From positions 32,445,354-32,509,353 of the forward strand of contig NC_065536.1 of the NCBI RefSeq assembly GCF_932294415.1: DNA of 64,000 nt, given 5' to 3'. This document shows, one piece after another, positions 1-11,140 of the stretch. The stretch is from Quercus robur (lineage: Eukaryota; Streptophyta; Magnoliopsida; Fagales; Fagaceae). Every line of letters starts with the position of its first letter. Positions within the stretch are counted from its first letter, which is position 1. The notes beneath the pieces are model-generated. The model was not told the origin of the DNA. It saw only the letters and a program-made list of their open reading frames with translations, and ran no database searches. Made by a program: the position numbers and the translations under genes.

Positions 1-450
1 TGAAACAAGATCATTTTCTGAAATAGGGTTATTTTTCGAAACAAGATCAGCATAGTGGCTTATATAAGCCTCATTTTGAGCAGTAAGGTTAACAAGGTGG
101 ATTTCAAGGGCTCTAAGTTTTCTCTGGAAAAGGTTACGGTGGTTCCTAGTAAAAGCAGCTTGAAGGTTATCAAGAATAAATTTAATAGAATCTGGTAGTT
201 CTGAATAAGTTCCATTGTGGAATTGTAACCTTCTAGACAAAACTTCTTGCAAAGCAATTATCATATCACCACTGGAATATGTCACCTCTGCCGGGACAAA
301 TTCCTGAAGGGATGTTGATCCTCTAGATTTTACTCCAGAAGATGCGCCTTCATGCATTACAAAAGGTTGTCCTGCTGGGAGCCTTTTGTCTTGAGAATAT
401 CTCTGTGCCGGTGCTTTTCCCTTGTTCCTCCTCTCTGTCGAGGAAGTCAT
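1..450 (-). CDS. EPRV downstream ORF, N-terminal part (runs off the window)
   Basis: From the ATG at 450-448 the minus strand is open for 150 codons to base 1, so the gene continues outside the window. The N-terminus is basic and polar (MTSSTERRNKGKAP), followed by TSLQEF, then LQEVLSR and a helical stretch containing RALEIHLVNL. A clearly related protein is encoded on the minus strand at 12059-13260, with its N-terminus at 16432-16544, so this is the same viral ORF in two loci. It lies directly after a protease-bearing segment at 464-1370, as expected for an ORF downstream of a pararetroviral polyprotein. I recognise no functional domain. Some endogenous Caulimoviridae groups carry an uncharacterised ORF in this position, and that placement is inference. 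This copy has no stop in the visible part, unlike the copy near 12 kb. Confidence 0.7.
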   Translation of the reverse strand, partial: MTSSTERRNKGKAPAQRYSQDKRLPAGQPFVMHEGASSGVKSRGSTSLQEFVPAEVTYSSGDMIIALQEVLSRRLQFHNGTYSELPDSIKFILDNLQAAFTRNHRNLFQRKLRALEIHLVNLTAQNEAYISHYADLVSKNNPISENDLVS

Positions 451-463
451 AATAATCCACTTA

Positions 464-1370
464 CTAGTAGTAATAAGTATTAGTATTATTCCACTTATTA
501 GTGGTACTTATCCACGTAACATGCTTCGATTCCTGCGAAGAAATATTGATAATGTTAGGACAATCAATAGTAGTTAACATTTTGGTGCTATGAATATTAC
601 CTTTAGCAATATCTGTGAAACATTGGCAAGAACCTATCATTAGGTCTTGAATATGCACATTAATAGGGAAGTCTTCAACATAAGACTGATTATCAATATG
701 TATTTTCTCATGCCAAAAAGCATTAGGAGCATCAGAGCAAACATTATCAATCAAAATTTTCTGAAAATTATAAATTTTTAATTGCAATAATGTATCAAAA
801 AGTTGTTCACTAATTTTCTTGTATCTTACTTCTTGCTGAAAGAAGTTAAGATGTTTGGTTTTAGCATGAATCAAATTTAAAGCATCAACATCAATTTCAA
901 ACTTTGAAGCAAATTTGAATTTTACTTTCTGTCCAAAAGGATCAGTAGTAATTTCATCATGTTCAACAAGAAAAGGATACAAAGCATTTATAAATGGCAG
1001 ACCAAGAATCACTTTATCAGTCATGTTTTTAACAAGGACAGAAGGAATCTTGAAACAACCATTACCATGACAAACATGAGCATTATTCAATTCATATTTA
1101 ATCTTCATTTGGGTACCATTAGCAGAAACCAATCTTTTAGTTGATTTTTCAAAATATTTTGAAGGAATCAATCCTTCTTGGATACAGTTCATATCCACAC
1201 CAGAATCAATCATAGCAATAACAGTGAAATGATAATCATGGGAAACAACAATTTTAACTTTTGTAAATCATTCTGGAGGAAGCACTTTATTAACAAGATT
1301 AAGTTGAGAATTATCAACAATACCTTTATCAGAAAGAAAAGCCTGTTGACTGGATTCATTCCCATCTTAA
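464..1370 (-). pseudogene. EPRV polyprotein fragment with retroviral-type aspartic protease
   Basis: The open part spans 1213-464 (249 codons). It opens with the protease signature IDSGVDMNCIQEG, followed by VILGLPFINALYPF and DPFGQKVKFKF. The same architecture occurs at 15420-15730, which supports homology. Reading further upstream on the minus strand, similar sequence (VKIVVSHDYHF) continues to about 1370 but is broken by stops near 1259 and 1366. Downstream of the protease the frame reaches a stop at 464, only 14 bases before the next ORF. There is no room for reverse transcriptase and RNase H, so an internal deletion must have joined the post-protease region to the far end of the polyprotein. 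In Caulimoviridae this enzyme cleaves the polyprotein. This copy is non-functional as part of a complete virus. A Ty3/Gypsy protease is the alternative, but the pairing with the 1-450 ORF favours a pararetrovirus. Confidence 0.75.
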
Positions 1371-2957
1371 TGCTCATCTATACTTCTATTTAAGGGGCTT
1401 TTCCTATTTGGGAAACTCAATTTTGTGGTTCAAAAATACTCCTACACCCTTAGATTTAAATAGGAAATTTTGATAAAAATACATCTCTAATCTATATATA
1501 TATATAAAACCGAAACTTTTGAAGCTCCCATAATTTTCCACATCAGCACAATATTTAAAAAAAAAACACATAAATAAAAAAAAAAACATAAAATCAAAAT
1601 AAAGCATTTTGAAAACCCGATAAACTTTTCTCCCCAACGCTCCTTCTTCAGTCCCACAAAACCCGCTAAACCTTTCTCCCCAACGCTCCTTCCTCAATCC
1701 CACGGCAAAGCCCACCTTCCATCCAAAGACACATCACTTCTTCCATCAAAAACAAAAATTCCTCAATCAAAACCCACAAAAAGTATGCTCTTCTCTTCCT
1801 CTCACTCTCTCTGAAATTATTTTTCTGTCCACAACTTTGAAACATTTCTTTGGTGGTCCAAGGCCAATTTACTCCAACCCACAAATCTCCACAAGAGAAG
1901 GACAACAAAGAGCAATACTACAAGAGAAGGATTGGTGTAGAAAAAAGCACTACTACATGAGAGGGATAACAAAGGATTTGATTGTGGGGAAAAGAAAAAG
2001 AAAAATAAAGAGGCAAGAAGAGATAGTTACAGAAGATACGGTGAGAAAGAGACAGAATTTTTTGTACCGATACCTTGACATCGTCCTGCCGTTCTTCTTC
2101 TTCTTTCTTTTTTTTTTTTCCTCTTCGTGTTGCAGCTGTTGCTTTACCCAGATGTGTAGTTTAGGACCTTTAGGTTTCCTTTTTAACTTTTTCAGCCTTT
2201 TAGTTTATTATTATTATTATAAACTATTTTTTAAATAGTATAAATATAATACTTGTAAGATCAACGAATAAGGAAGGTTATATTGTTGCTTTCAGTGATA
2301 GTCTGGAAGCAAGTGCTTTTAGCCTTTTTAGTTTATAATAATAATAATATAATAATTATTATTATTATAATTGTACATAAATTTTTATTGATAATATTGA
2401 AGTATATGAATTATTTTAAATCTTAAAGTTTTTAACAATTTATTTAAGTTTTGCCTAATAAACACATAAATGCATAAATAAATATTTATATCTATTTATT
2501 TATATATAAAATTAGCGGTAACTTCAAAACAATTCAAAGTTATTATCAAAACGTGTTTCTATTCAGTTTTGACTCTCTTGAGATAATCTTGTGGGTAGTG
2601 GTATATTTTTGCAAAAGTGAAAAATGAAGCTTTTTGAAAGGTGCATGATTTACAAACACCATTCCATACTTATTTACATAGGTACCTTTTCATTCAATAA
2701 ACATATTTTTAGTTAATAAGTACATTTTTATTCAATAGGCACTTTTTAGTATATCTAATACAAAGAGTTATGACATTTCAATAAGCACCTTTTTAGTATA
2801 TATATTACAATATATATTTTATATACCTCTATATACAACACAAATTAAATTAGAGATTCAACATTCTGTCTCTTATTCCTTCTCACAAAAAACTAATAAA
2901 TAAAACAACATTTCTTTCTTCTGTCTAACTAATAAAACTTTGAGCTATTTCTTTTAA

Positions 2958-2988
<31 letters not shown>

Positions 2989-3075
2989 TTTTAATTTTAT
3001 GCATTTTTGCTTACTACTCCAACTAAAAAATAATAAATAATGATTTTTTTCCCTAAAACTCATTCAAAATCTATT
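1371..3075. other. AT-rich intergenic DNA without a recognisable gene
   Basis: A short (TA)n run at 1493-1506 lies close to the right edge of the viral fragment and may mark its junction. Two diverged tandem units with a 46-base period occur at 1619-1664 and 1665-1704 (shared core TCTCCCCAACGCTCC). Open frames on both strands between 1404 and 2238 are low-complexity and resemble nothing known. A poly-T stretch (2107-2120), ATT/TAA runs (2210-2370) and a (TA)n tract (2958-2978) fill much of the rest. Confidence 0.5.
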
Positions 3076-3104
3076 CCCGTGCATCGCACGGGTTAGCGAC
3101 TAGT
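3076..3104 (+). mobile_element. Helitron 3' terminus
   Basis: A perfect 7-bp-stem hairpin (CCCGTGCATCGCACGGG, 3076-3092) is followed by seven bases and then CTAG at 3100-3103 with a T after it. Helitrons end in a short hairpin about 10 bases before CTRR and insert between A and T, so the signature fits. Near-identical ends occur in reverse orientation at 38118-38145 and 63338-63364. The 5' end was not located and no Rep/helicase gene is visible, so this is a non-autonomous copy. Confidence 0.65.
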
Positions 3105-3124
3105 TCCCTACAAAATAAAATAGG

Positions 3125-3517
3125 ATCACTTTTCCAATTGATTTTTTTAAACTCAAGTCTTACATCTCTCCCATTTTCCACTCACCCCTCACATTTTTAC
3201 ATTTCTTCTTCTTCTTCTTTTTTCCCTTTATCCTTACTCTAATCTCACTGTTCCCCCCCCCCCCCCCCCCCCCAAATCTCCTCTATTTTATTTTGAAAAG
3301 TAAAAAACTCCTATTATTAAAAAAATTAAAAAAAAAAAACTACTATTCCATATCCTCAACTCTCCTATCTCTCCCATATTCCACTCACCTCACATTTTTA
3401 CTTTTTACTCTTTCTTTTTTCCCTTTATCAAGACTTATCTATTTCTACCTAAAAAAAGAGAGATTTATCTTTTTCTTTTGTCCCTTTTTATTTTCAATAA
3501 AATTTCCAGTTTCCTTA
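3125..3517. repeat. Diverged pyrimidine-rich repeat units with a poly-C tract
   Basis: The block 3160-3300 (CTCTCCCAT, TCCACTCACC, CTCACATTTTTAC) is repeated in diverged form at 3360-3430. The stretch CCTTACTCTAATCT at about 3231 recurs at 4496-4509, immediately after the solo LTR, so the LTR landed inside a repeat unit. A run of 21 C residues occupies 3253-3273. No gene was found. Confidence 0.5.
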
Positions 3518-4495
3518 TGTTAGGACATATGTGATTCACTTGTTAGGAACATATATCACTATTTTATATAATTGGCTAACCTTTGACAAAATGCACTTTA
3601 CTTGTATTTTGGTAGATTTAGGATGTGTTTAACACTTCAAGAAACTGTGTTTCAAGATCAAATGTTAAAGTCATGTGAGTCTGTCCAAGAAACAATCTGA
3701 AGAAGTGTCTGTCATTAAAGCTCGACAACTAACCATCTATCGAGCTTAAGAAGCTGTTCCAACCCCGTGGCTCAATAGTTGCTTGACAATAGCTCGACAG
3801 ATAGGCATCTGTCGAGATTTATGAAAAACTGAGTTTCAATTATGTTTTGACTCCAATCCGTGATTATGTGTTTGGACTTTTTTTTCTCACAACCCTAAAC
3901 ATATAAAAGGATTATTTTAAGGGCCGTCAAAGTGTTCACAAGTTGCACGAGTGTTGAGCAAAGTTTGTTCAAACAAATTGTGACCAGAGACAGAATTTAC
4001 CCTAGTTCATCATTCTTGTGAAGAAGTTGCTGTGTTTGTGCACCGTAAGGTTTTGTGACCAAGCATCTTCTTGAAATTCATCGTTGGGATGAACTGAAGA
4101 ATTTTGCAGCCAACAACCTTCTCTAGTTGGTGATTGAAGTCGTGTATCAAAAGGAGAAATTGTCATTAAAGAACAAGTCCAATTGGGTATTGAGGTAAGG
4201 GTTCACCTGTAAGTTGGTATAAGATACTGGATTCCTTTACTTATAACCGCTTGTTATGATAATGATGGAATTTCGGGAGTGGTGACCTTAAAATCATCCG
4301 GTGGGGTTTTTACCGTGTTGGTTTTCCTCATTCGTAAAGAAATCACTGTGTCATTTTATTTTCCGCTGCATACTTAGTTTATTGGTGATTTGTTTGTACT
4401 ACCACGCGTTTGCATGACTAATTAACTTAATTAATTTACTTAGCTAAATTAATTGGTTAATTTATCACAAGGGTCAATTCGATTTTGGCCTATCA
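3518..4495 (+). mobile_element. Solo LTR (978 bp), Copia-like
   Basis: The segment starts TGTTAGGACATA and ends GGCCTATCA, so it has TG...CA termini. It is bracketed by the perfect 5-bp duplication CCTTA at 3513-3517 and 4496-4500, which fixes both ends. A possible TATA-type signal (AACATATAAAAGG) lies near 3898. No internal region or second LTR is present on either side, so this is a solo LTR left by recombination between the two LTRs of an element. Assignment to Copia is from general appearance only. Confidence 0.82.
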
Positions 4496-4500
4496 CCTTA

Positions 4501-5100
4501 CTCTAATCTTACGGTTATTTTTCTTTTTCCCAAATCTCTTCTTTATTTTGAAAAAAAAAAAAAAAAAAAATCCTACTATAAATTCTCATCCATATCCTTA
4601 AATTTAGGCACCACCATAAATTTTTTTTTTTTTTTTTCCTGAATGGCAAGCCAGTTTCCAAACAAAACAAAACATAAATAAATGTTCTCTCCCCCTTTCT
4701 CTCTTTCTCATGAAGACATAAGCAGAGGTACATAGTTTTCTTAATACTCATTCTTTTCTCCTTTTTTTTTTTTTTATGTTTTCTAGCTTGCATGTTTGTA
4801 TGTGTATCTTTATTTTATACAAGTTTATAATTTTGAAAAGATGTTACTAACTCTCTTTATACAATTGTATCTTTATTTAATACAAAATGGACTCTCCCTC
4901 AAACTACCCACTTACAGGTTATGTTTTGGGTTTTTCTCTTCCCTTTCTTTTATAAAGATGTGGAATTTGACGAGATTTATGCATTTGTGAATGAAATAAT
5001 TTTTTTGGTATAAATATCATCACATCTCCAGATATTTTTAGCAACTCCAAATTATAATGAACAATCACTATTAACTTTTACAAAAAAAAAAAAAAAAATA
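4501..5100. other. Low-complexity intergenic stretch
   Basis: It holds the continuation of the pyrimidine-rich repeat interrupted by the solo LTR, A-tracts at 4552-4570 and 5082-5098, T-tracts at 4621-4638 and 4762-4776, and no coding region that I can support. Confidence 0.5.
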
Positions 5101-5105
5101 GAAGA

Positions 5106-5145
5106 ACCTCTAAACACGCGCGTGAGTGCATGCTCAGAGGCTAGT
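5106..5145 (+). mobile_element. Probable Helitron 3' terminus, second type
   Basis: An imperfect palindrome (GAGTGCATGCTC, 5124-5135) is followed by AGAGG and CTAG at 5141-5144, then T. CCTCT at 5108-5112 can also pair with AGAGG at 5136-5140. The arrangement matches a Helitron 3' end but the hairpin differs from the one at 3076, so it would be another family. The 5' end is not identified. Confidence 0.45.
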
Positions 5146-6110
5146 CAATTATAATTGAGATAGACTAATCAAAGTTTGGATGGCACTTATGGGCATTTGT
5201 AGGTCGTGATGTTACGTTAGACTGTAATATTACATTATTATAATTGTACATTAATGTAATCTCAATACAATAATATAACATTACATTTTTTAGGAAGGCG
5301 ATAAGATTAAGGTGATATAATATATTTTGTAATTTTAGATTATGGTAATGTTAAAAATAAAAAATAAAAAATTTTAATATCACGTCATCGTAATGTGCAT
5401 CATATTAAGGGCACATCACATTGAACCAAATGCTCCAAAAGCATTCTCATTAACTCTTGCCTTTAAAAAAAAAAAAAAAAAAAAAATTTAACATAAAAAC
5501 TTATTTTTTCTATTTTACCTACTCAATTTTTAAAACACCCTATATATCAGATTTTAATTGTTTCTCTTTCTTCACATAACTATCATTCACTCTCTTCCTT
5601 CATCTTCAGAATACATAAAGAAAGAATAAAAAAATAAATGCAAAATGATCAGTATCAGTGTAAATTTACACAGTTATTATATAAAATTTTCAAATTTACA
5701 CAACTATACATTGATTGATGTGGATCAATTTTAGGCAAAATTATATAAATTTTATGTTTCTTTTTCTATTATATACTCACTTATGTGAGCGCTCTTACTT
5801 TTATATTATATTTTATATATATATATATATAATATTATTTTATATATATATATATATATATACTATAGAATTTCAGTCTATGGCATTAATATGATTATTT
5901 TTTATTATTAGGTCAAAACACTAAATTGGTATTTAGTGTAGGTGAGATGAAAATTCAAAATATCTTATTAATACACTAATTGAGAAAACTAGAAACTACA
6001 TGTATAAATTAAAATAAAAAATTAAAAAAAAAAGCTTGAGACCCATAACATTTACAATCATATAAACAAAAATCATATTTTTCACAAGGTCATGAGCTCA
6101 GCATCGTCAC
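5146..6110. other. AT-rich intergenic DNA
   Basis: The stretch is dominated by A/T runs (5465-5486), (TA)n tracts at 5814-5830 and 5842-5862, and repeated TACATTA/TAATGTAAT words near 5230-5290. No gene or complete element was recognised. Confidence 0.5.
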
Positions 6111-6148
6111 TTATCTATAATTGGACTTCACAATTCCCTCACGATTTT

Positions 6149-6361
6149 CAAATAGTCATCCACCACTGAAAGTTCATCCTCGTTGGTTCCCAATTCCCTC
6201 ACTTATATCTATAAATGGACTTCCCATCTCATCCACTTCTTTTATTGGGTTAGTGGATTACTTTTCTTTATCTAAAATAGTGGATGACTATTTGAGTATT
6301 TTGAGTCTTCCTAAAATCGTAATTACGAATTATCCTTTAACTCAACTAACCCAATAAAAAG
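6149..6361. repeat. Interleaved pair of inverted repeats
   Basis: Arm A (6149-6163, CAAATAGTCATCCAC) is the perfect reverse complement of 6280-6294. Arm B (6240-6254, TTTTATTGGGTTAGT) is the perfect reverse complement of 6345-6359. The order is A-B-A'-B', so the stems cross rather than nest. A second relation is a direct repeat: AATTCCCTCAC occurs at about 6132 and 6191, each near a TATCTATAAWTGGACTTC copy. The block is probably a rearranged foldback element; no coding function is apparent. Confidence 0.6.
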
Positions 6362-6883
6362 ACCAAATGCGTCTCCCACTCACGTCTTCTCTTCAGCACA
6401 TGAATGATGCGCCCCACTGAAATTATTTAAAAAAAAAAAAAAAGTTACCGTCAAATAAATTGTAATTTCTGTGCATTTGTTTGATTCAAAATTTATGTAT
6501 AGTATTTTAAATGTTATTTCTTAAGATTTCCTTTTAAGATTCAGCTGTTTATCTAAAAAATACACTTCCATCTCATATGAAAAAATCAATATTACAAAAT
6601 CTTAAAAGAGGAACTTAATAAACAATCCTGAGATACATTTTTTATTAACCTAGAATATAAAAATATTTTACCCATATTATTTTAATAAAAAACCAACAAA
6701 AAATCATGCTTTACCAGGAGATCTAATTTATTTTTTTATTCTCTTTAAAAATATTATTAAATTATCCAAAAATATGGAGGAAAGTCTATGCAATGACTTT
6801 GCAATTTGTGCCTAATATATATATATATATATATATACTTTATTTGAGATAGAATTTTACTCTTATATAATTTAAGTGTATAG
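6362..6883. other. AT-rich intergenic DNA
   Basis: Contains an A-tract (6429-6443) and a (TA)n tract (6818-6836). Nothing gene-like was seen. Confidence 0.5.
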
Positions 6884-7750
6884 TATTAGGTTCTAAACAT
6901 TTAGAATAAGTGTCAAATTGTGAACACAAACTTGTTTAGGTATATATCATAAAATCTATAAGTCATATTAGACAATACTCAAGGTGCTGCAAGTCAGAAT
7001 ATAAGAACAAGGAAGAAGTAGGTTTAAGAATTCGAAATATGACAGCTTCAACCGATCGAGATTGTGCTTCAATTGAGCGAACTACAAATCTGCAAAATTT
7101 AAATTAAAGCCCAACAACTCATTGATTCATCTGATGATTAGGGTTTCAAATCTACTTTACTAAGTATATAAAGAAAACTCTAAGATATGTTTTGAGAGGA
7201 CTTTGGAGTTGCTCTTTTGAGATCTAAAAGGTTTTGTGACTTCTCCTTTCAAAGTCACTACCAAAAATCAATTTACATACAATCTGATGAACCAGTAGAT
7301 CCGAAGTTGCTGCATATATACCGGTCATCAAAGGTGTTGGATCTAAACATTCAAGGATAGTCTTGGAGTCATAGACTGGAGGTCTATGTTGGAGATCTAA
7401 AGGCATGAACTAGAGATTCATGTTGGAGCAGATCCACATCCAAAAAGTCTAAGGGTTTCAGAGCTAGGTTTGATAATCATAATTAAGTTTACTACGAATT
7501 AAATATTCTTAACTATAAACTTCTATTTGATAGTGGATTGTTCATCTTGAGATTGGTCCCCCCCCCCCCCCACCCCCACCCGCCCCAAGTTTTTTACCTT
7601 GAAACTGGTTTGTTTTATTGTGTTATTTATATTTTCGTTGCATGATATGTTTGATTTATGTTTAACTAAGGCCTACATAATTGACTTAATTAATAACTAG
7701 ACTATAAAATCACGTTAAACATTGTTTGTTCAGGGGTCTAAAAACTAACA
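6884..7750 (+). mobile_element. Solo LTR of the same family as 33794-34607
   Basis: It begins TATTAGGTTCTAAACATTTAG and ends GGTCTAAAAACTAACA, matching the start (TGTTAGGTTCTAAATATTTAG) and end (GGTCTAAACGAACTAACA) of the LTR at 33794-34607. The first dinucleotide is TA instead of TG, which looks like a G-to-A mutation. Flanks are TATAG and TATAT, a four-of-five target duplication. Internal landmarks shared by both copies include GTATA-AAAGAAAACCCTAA-like sequence near 7168 and GTTGCATA-type sequence near 7308. A poly-C tract lies at 7558-7570. No internal region is attached. Confidence 0.7.
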
Positions 7751-7754
7751 TATA

Positions 7755-8150
7755 TGTATGTGAAACTCCCTCGTTGATTAATTAACCAATTACCCAAATT
7801 GAATTAATTAGTCCAAATTATATGCAAATCCAATTAAGGCACAATTAAATCACCAAACTAAATTTAATTGTAGTGGAAAATAAGTTTGACACAACAATTT
7901 GATCACAATTGGGAAAACCCTCACATGCAAAACTTTGGTGAATTTCAAGTCACCACTCTTGAAAAATCTATTAACAAGAATAGAGTTTACAAGTATAATG
8001 AATCTTACTATATTCCGAAGTAGCTACTTATAGTGGAACCTACTAATCTATAAGGAAACTTAACTCCAATCCCCCAATTGGACTACTTCTTGCCGAAGAC
8101 TTCTCCTTTGCACGAATCTCCTGTTCATGACTAACACCAAATCAACCTTT
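7755..8150 (-). mobile_element. Possible LTR fragment in reverse orientation
   Basis: The sequence (LTR-typical stretches such as GGGTTTTCCCAATTGTG and TTCACCAAAGTTTTGCATG on the minus strand) resembles the 3' half of a Copia LTR read on the minus strand. No termini or target duplication were found, so the call is tentative. A T-tract at 8148-8163 ends it. Confidence 0.3.
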
Positions 8151-8163
8151 TTTTTTTTTTTTT

Positions 8164-9068
8164 GTAGTTTTGCAGTGTCCTCCAAAGCATGCTTTGATGA
8201 ACCAGTTGCAGTTTGATACAAAACTCTAGGTGAACAGAATGGTGCAGCAACTCCTGTATGTGTATATCCCTTTACGTATTTGATTATGGCTATAAAATAT
8301 GTTTTTTATATGTTCTAGAACCTTAGTGCACAAATCTCAAGACAAGTCAAGTCATTATGGATTGAAATAGAAAATTATTATTTAGTTTTTCCAAAACTGG
8401 ATAGATCAAGAGTCGTTGAGTCAGGTATTAAGATTTATTTATTTTGGATAGATCAAGGAAGTGTCGAAACCTGTAGTAGGGAATGTGTAAATAATACATC
8501 AAAAGCCAACTAACTTCGTGAAAATGCTAGAACTTCTTCTAGACAAATCTCCTTTATGTTTACATTAATTTTGTGCATAACTTGCTAACCAACGTGCAGC
8601 CATATTACCATTCCTTGCTATTAGTGGCTCTGTTCAGAATCGGTGGAGCTCTGCCCTTGTTGCCTCGATAATGTTCTACAGACATCATTGGACCGATTAA
8701 GTTCATAACCTGAGTAGCTTTATGGGATTGCAGCAATCAATATCTAATAATTTAAATTTAATTATCATTGACTTTCATGTATAATCTTCATTATAAGTAT
8801 GAATTCTATTGTAATGTTGTATCAAGGAAAAGTTTGAGAGAAAATGTATAATCATCAATTTTTTGTGTTGTTGGGATGCTAAAGCTCGTGGGAGGTAAAA
8901 GTTAACATATTCTCAAACACTCATAACATGTTCATGCATGTGTTTTACGACTTAGAACCTTGATTTACTATAAATTTATTTTCACTAACTATAAGTTTAT
9001 TATTAGCTTCTTCTTTTTTTTTGATAAGAAGACCGTAACTTTTAAGGAATTTCCTTGATTTACAAGAT
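8164..9068. other. Unannotated AT-rich DNA
   Basis: No open frame of interest, no terminal repeats and no recognised element were seen here. Confidence 0.45.
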
Positions 9069-9069
9069 G

Positions 9070-9445
9070 TTTTTTTTTTTTTTTGGATAAAAACAATATA
9101 TCTTGAGTCACAGTAGACTCAATCATATAAGGAATTTTCTCTATCCAAGTTATAAAACCAGCGATATGAGAAGCATACCGAGCTAATATACGAGCAAGAC
9201 GATTACCCTGTCGGTAATATGAGAAATTTCTGTAGCTTCAGTCGGATGTTGTTATAATATTACCAATAGCAGTCACAAAGATCATTTACTGCATCAACAA
9301 CAATTCGGGAGTCACATTCAAATTAAGATCACATCTCTAACACCCATATCCCATGCAAAAAAATACTCTTTCCTCCAAAGCCTTAGCTTCAGCCTCTGCT
9401 TAGTTGCTTGCTGCACACCAAGATAATGCTTCAACCACTGTTTCA
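9070..9445 (-). pseudogene. LINE-type RNase H domain remnant with poly(A) tail
   Basis: Read on the minus strand, short frames shifted by indels resemble an RNase H-like domain of the RVT_3 type found at the C-terminus of plant L1-type ORF2 proteins. AEALALEERVFF is followed by RCDLNLNV, then by NRLARILARYASHIAGF and the closing VTQDILFLS. At least three stops and several frameshifts break it. Immediately after the C-terminus is a run of about 15 A residues (T on the plus strand, 9070-9084), as expected for the 3' end of a retroposed copy. Upstream reverse transcriptase and endonuclease regions are absent, so the copy is strongly 5'-truncated. A host RNase H-like gene fragment is the alternative. 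Confidence 0.6.
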
Positions 9446-9512
9446 CGCGCCTTTATAGGTTTTATCCTCTAAAAATATTTGGTTCATTGTTTTACTTTTT
9501 ATTTTATATATA

Positions 9513-10116
9513 GGGTGTGTTTGGATAGAACTTATTTTGCTGAAACTGAAAACTGAAAACTGAAAACTGAAAACACTGTAGCAAAATAATTTTTAAATGT
9601 GTGAATAGTATTGTGGGACCCATTTTTAATGAAAAAGTTGATAAAAAGTGGAGTTTGTGGGACCGTGAACAGTGCATAAATACACTGTTCACCGGAGAAT
9701 GGGTCAACCATTGCGGCTGAAAAGGCAAAAAAAAAAAAAAAAAAAAGAAAGAAAGGAGGAAACGCAGACGCAGCAAATAAAAGTGCTATCCAAACTAGCA
9801 CTATAGTGTATGTTTGGATCCACGTTTTCCTGCGTTTGCTGCGTTTTCCTCTTTTTTTTTTTTTTTTTTTCTTTTTTTTCATGCGTTTTAAGTATTGCGG
9901 TTACTGTTCAATGAACAGTAACCGCAAAAGTGGACTTTCTGCCGTGAACAGTGCACATATGTACTGTTCACGGACCCACAAATTTCATTTTTTATCAATT
10001 TTTTCATTAAAAATGGGTCCCACAGCACTATTCACATATTTAAAAATTATTTTGCTACAGTGTTTTCAGTTTTCAGTTTTCAATTTCAGCAAAATAAGTT
10101 CTATCCAAACACACCC
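9513..10116. mobile_element. Foldback MITE (604 bp) with very long inverted arms
   Basis: The left end GGGTGTGTTTGGATAGAAC is the reverse complement of the right end. Complementarity continues for most of 9513-9700 against 9930-10116: GAAAACTGAAAAC against GTTTTCAGTTTTC, the ATTTTTAAAT block, CCCATTTTTAATGAAAAA, and CCGTGAACAGTGCA. The central part carries an A-tract (9727-9746) and a T-tract (9851-9870). Internal copies of end-like sequence (CTATCCAAAC at 9787, GTTTGGATCC at 9812) suggest two inverted units fused together. A 3-bp ATA flanks both ends. The GGGTGTGTTTGG end is reminiscent of Tourist-type elements, but superfamily is uncertain. No transposase is encoded. Confidence 0.78.
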
Positions 10117-10120
10117 ATAG

Positions 10121-11060
10121 TTTGGTTGGATTTGATTAGTGGATTTGATTATTTGGTAGGTGAAAAAAAAAAAGTATCCTATGCTATGTGGAGTTGAAAC
10201 CATAAATCCAGAGTAGAGACAGAGAGACAGATAGTTGGAGTTCCATAGCAAAGAGTCAGCAGTACTATTCAATAAAGATGGCAAGAAGAGCTTCGGGATT
10301 ACATCAATAAATTGACTAAAAGTATATTTAGTAGACTCTAATAAAGACAGTGATATAATAATTATTCTTATGATTTAGTAAACTGTAATATGCACTGTAA
10401 TATAATAGTTATTCTTATGATATAGTTATTCTTTAGTTTAGTTATATTTTTATTACAGGAAATAGTCATCTTTATGAATAGTTGTTCTTTAAAATGATGA
10501 ATAACTATTCATCTTTAAAAGGGTTGTAAATTCACTAAATTGTAATAATTATTTCTTAATAGTTGTAATAATTTCTAAAATGAATATATTTTCAAATAAA
10601 CAAAATTTCCATACATACATAAAGATTATAAAAATAAAAATCATAAAAAGAACTCACCTCTCACTCAAATTCAAAAAATATTATTTTTAAGGAAATATAA
10701 TTGTATGAATAAGATATTTTCTAAAATAAATCTTAAGTTTTATTCTATTGTTACAACTTATAACCAAACTTATGAATATGTTTAGTTATTTCATTATAAG
10801 TTACAATATATTTTATTTTCAGTAATAAAGATCACCATTATTGTGATTCTCATTCAGTGTACTAAACGTGCTCTAAAGTTCTTTTTTGTTCCAGCTTCTC
10901 ATTTCTTTTAGTGATGTAATATTATGCTGGTTGTGTGATTTTTACTGAGGGCTATGCTTCTCTAAACGTGAACACTTCACAGGTTTTATAGGTTGTGCCA
11001 TTTAGACTGATGCGTTGATTAAGGATTTTACATTTGTTGTAATTGTTGCTGCCAACCAAA
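10121..11060. other. AT-rich intergenic DNA
   Basis: Repeated words such as TAGTTATTCTT and GAATAGTTATTC (10360-10510) can pair locally. No coding region or bounded element was recognised. Confidence 0.45.
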
Positions 11061-11140
11061 AACAACATGAAGGAAAAGAAAAGAAAACAATAACCACAAT
11101 AAATATAATTAGATATGATTAAGGATCCAATATTTAATAC

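Noticed and set aside
1404..1908. Two minus-strand open frames in a repeated pyrimidine-rich area
   Set aside because: The frames come from a 46-base tandem duplication and low-complexity sequence with no recognisable protein feature.
9532..10284. Several open frames over the foldback MITE
   Set aside because: They are produced by the long inverted arms and poly-A/T tracts, with polylysine/polyphenylalanine runs.
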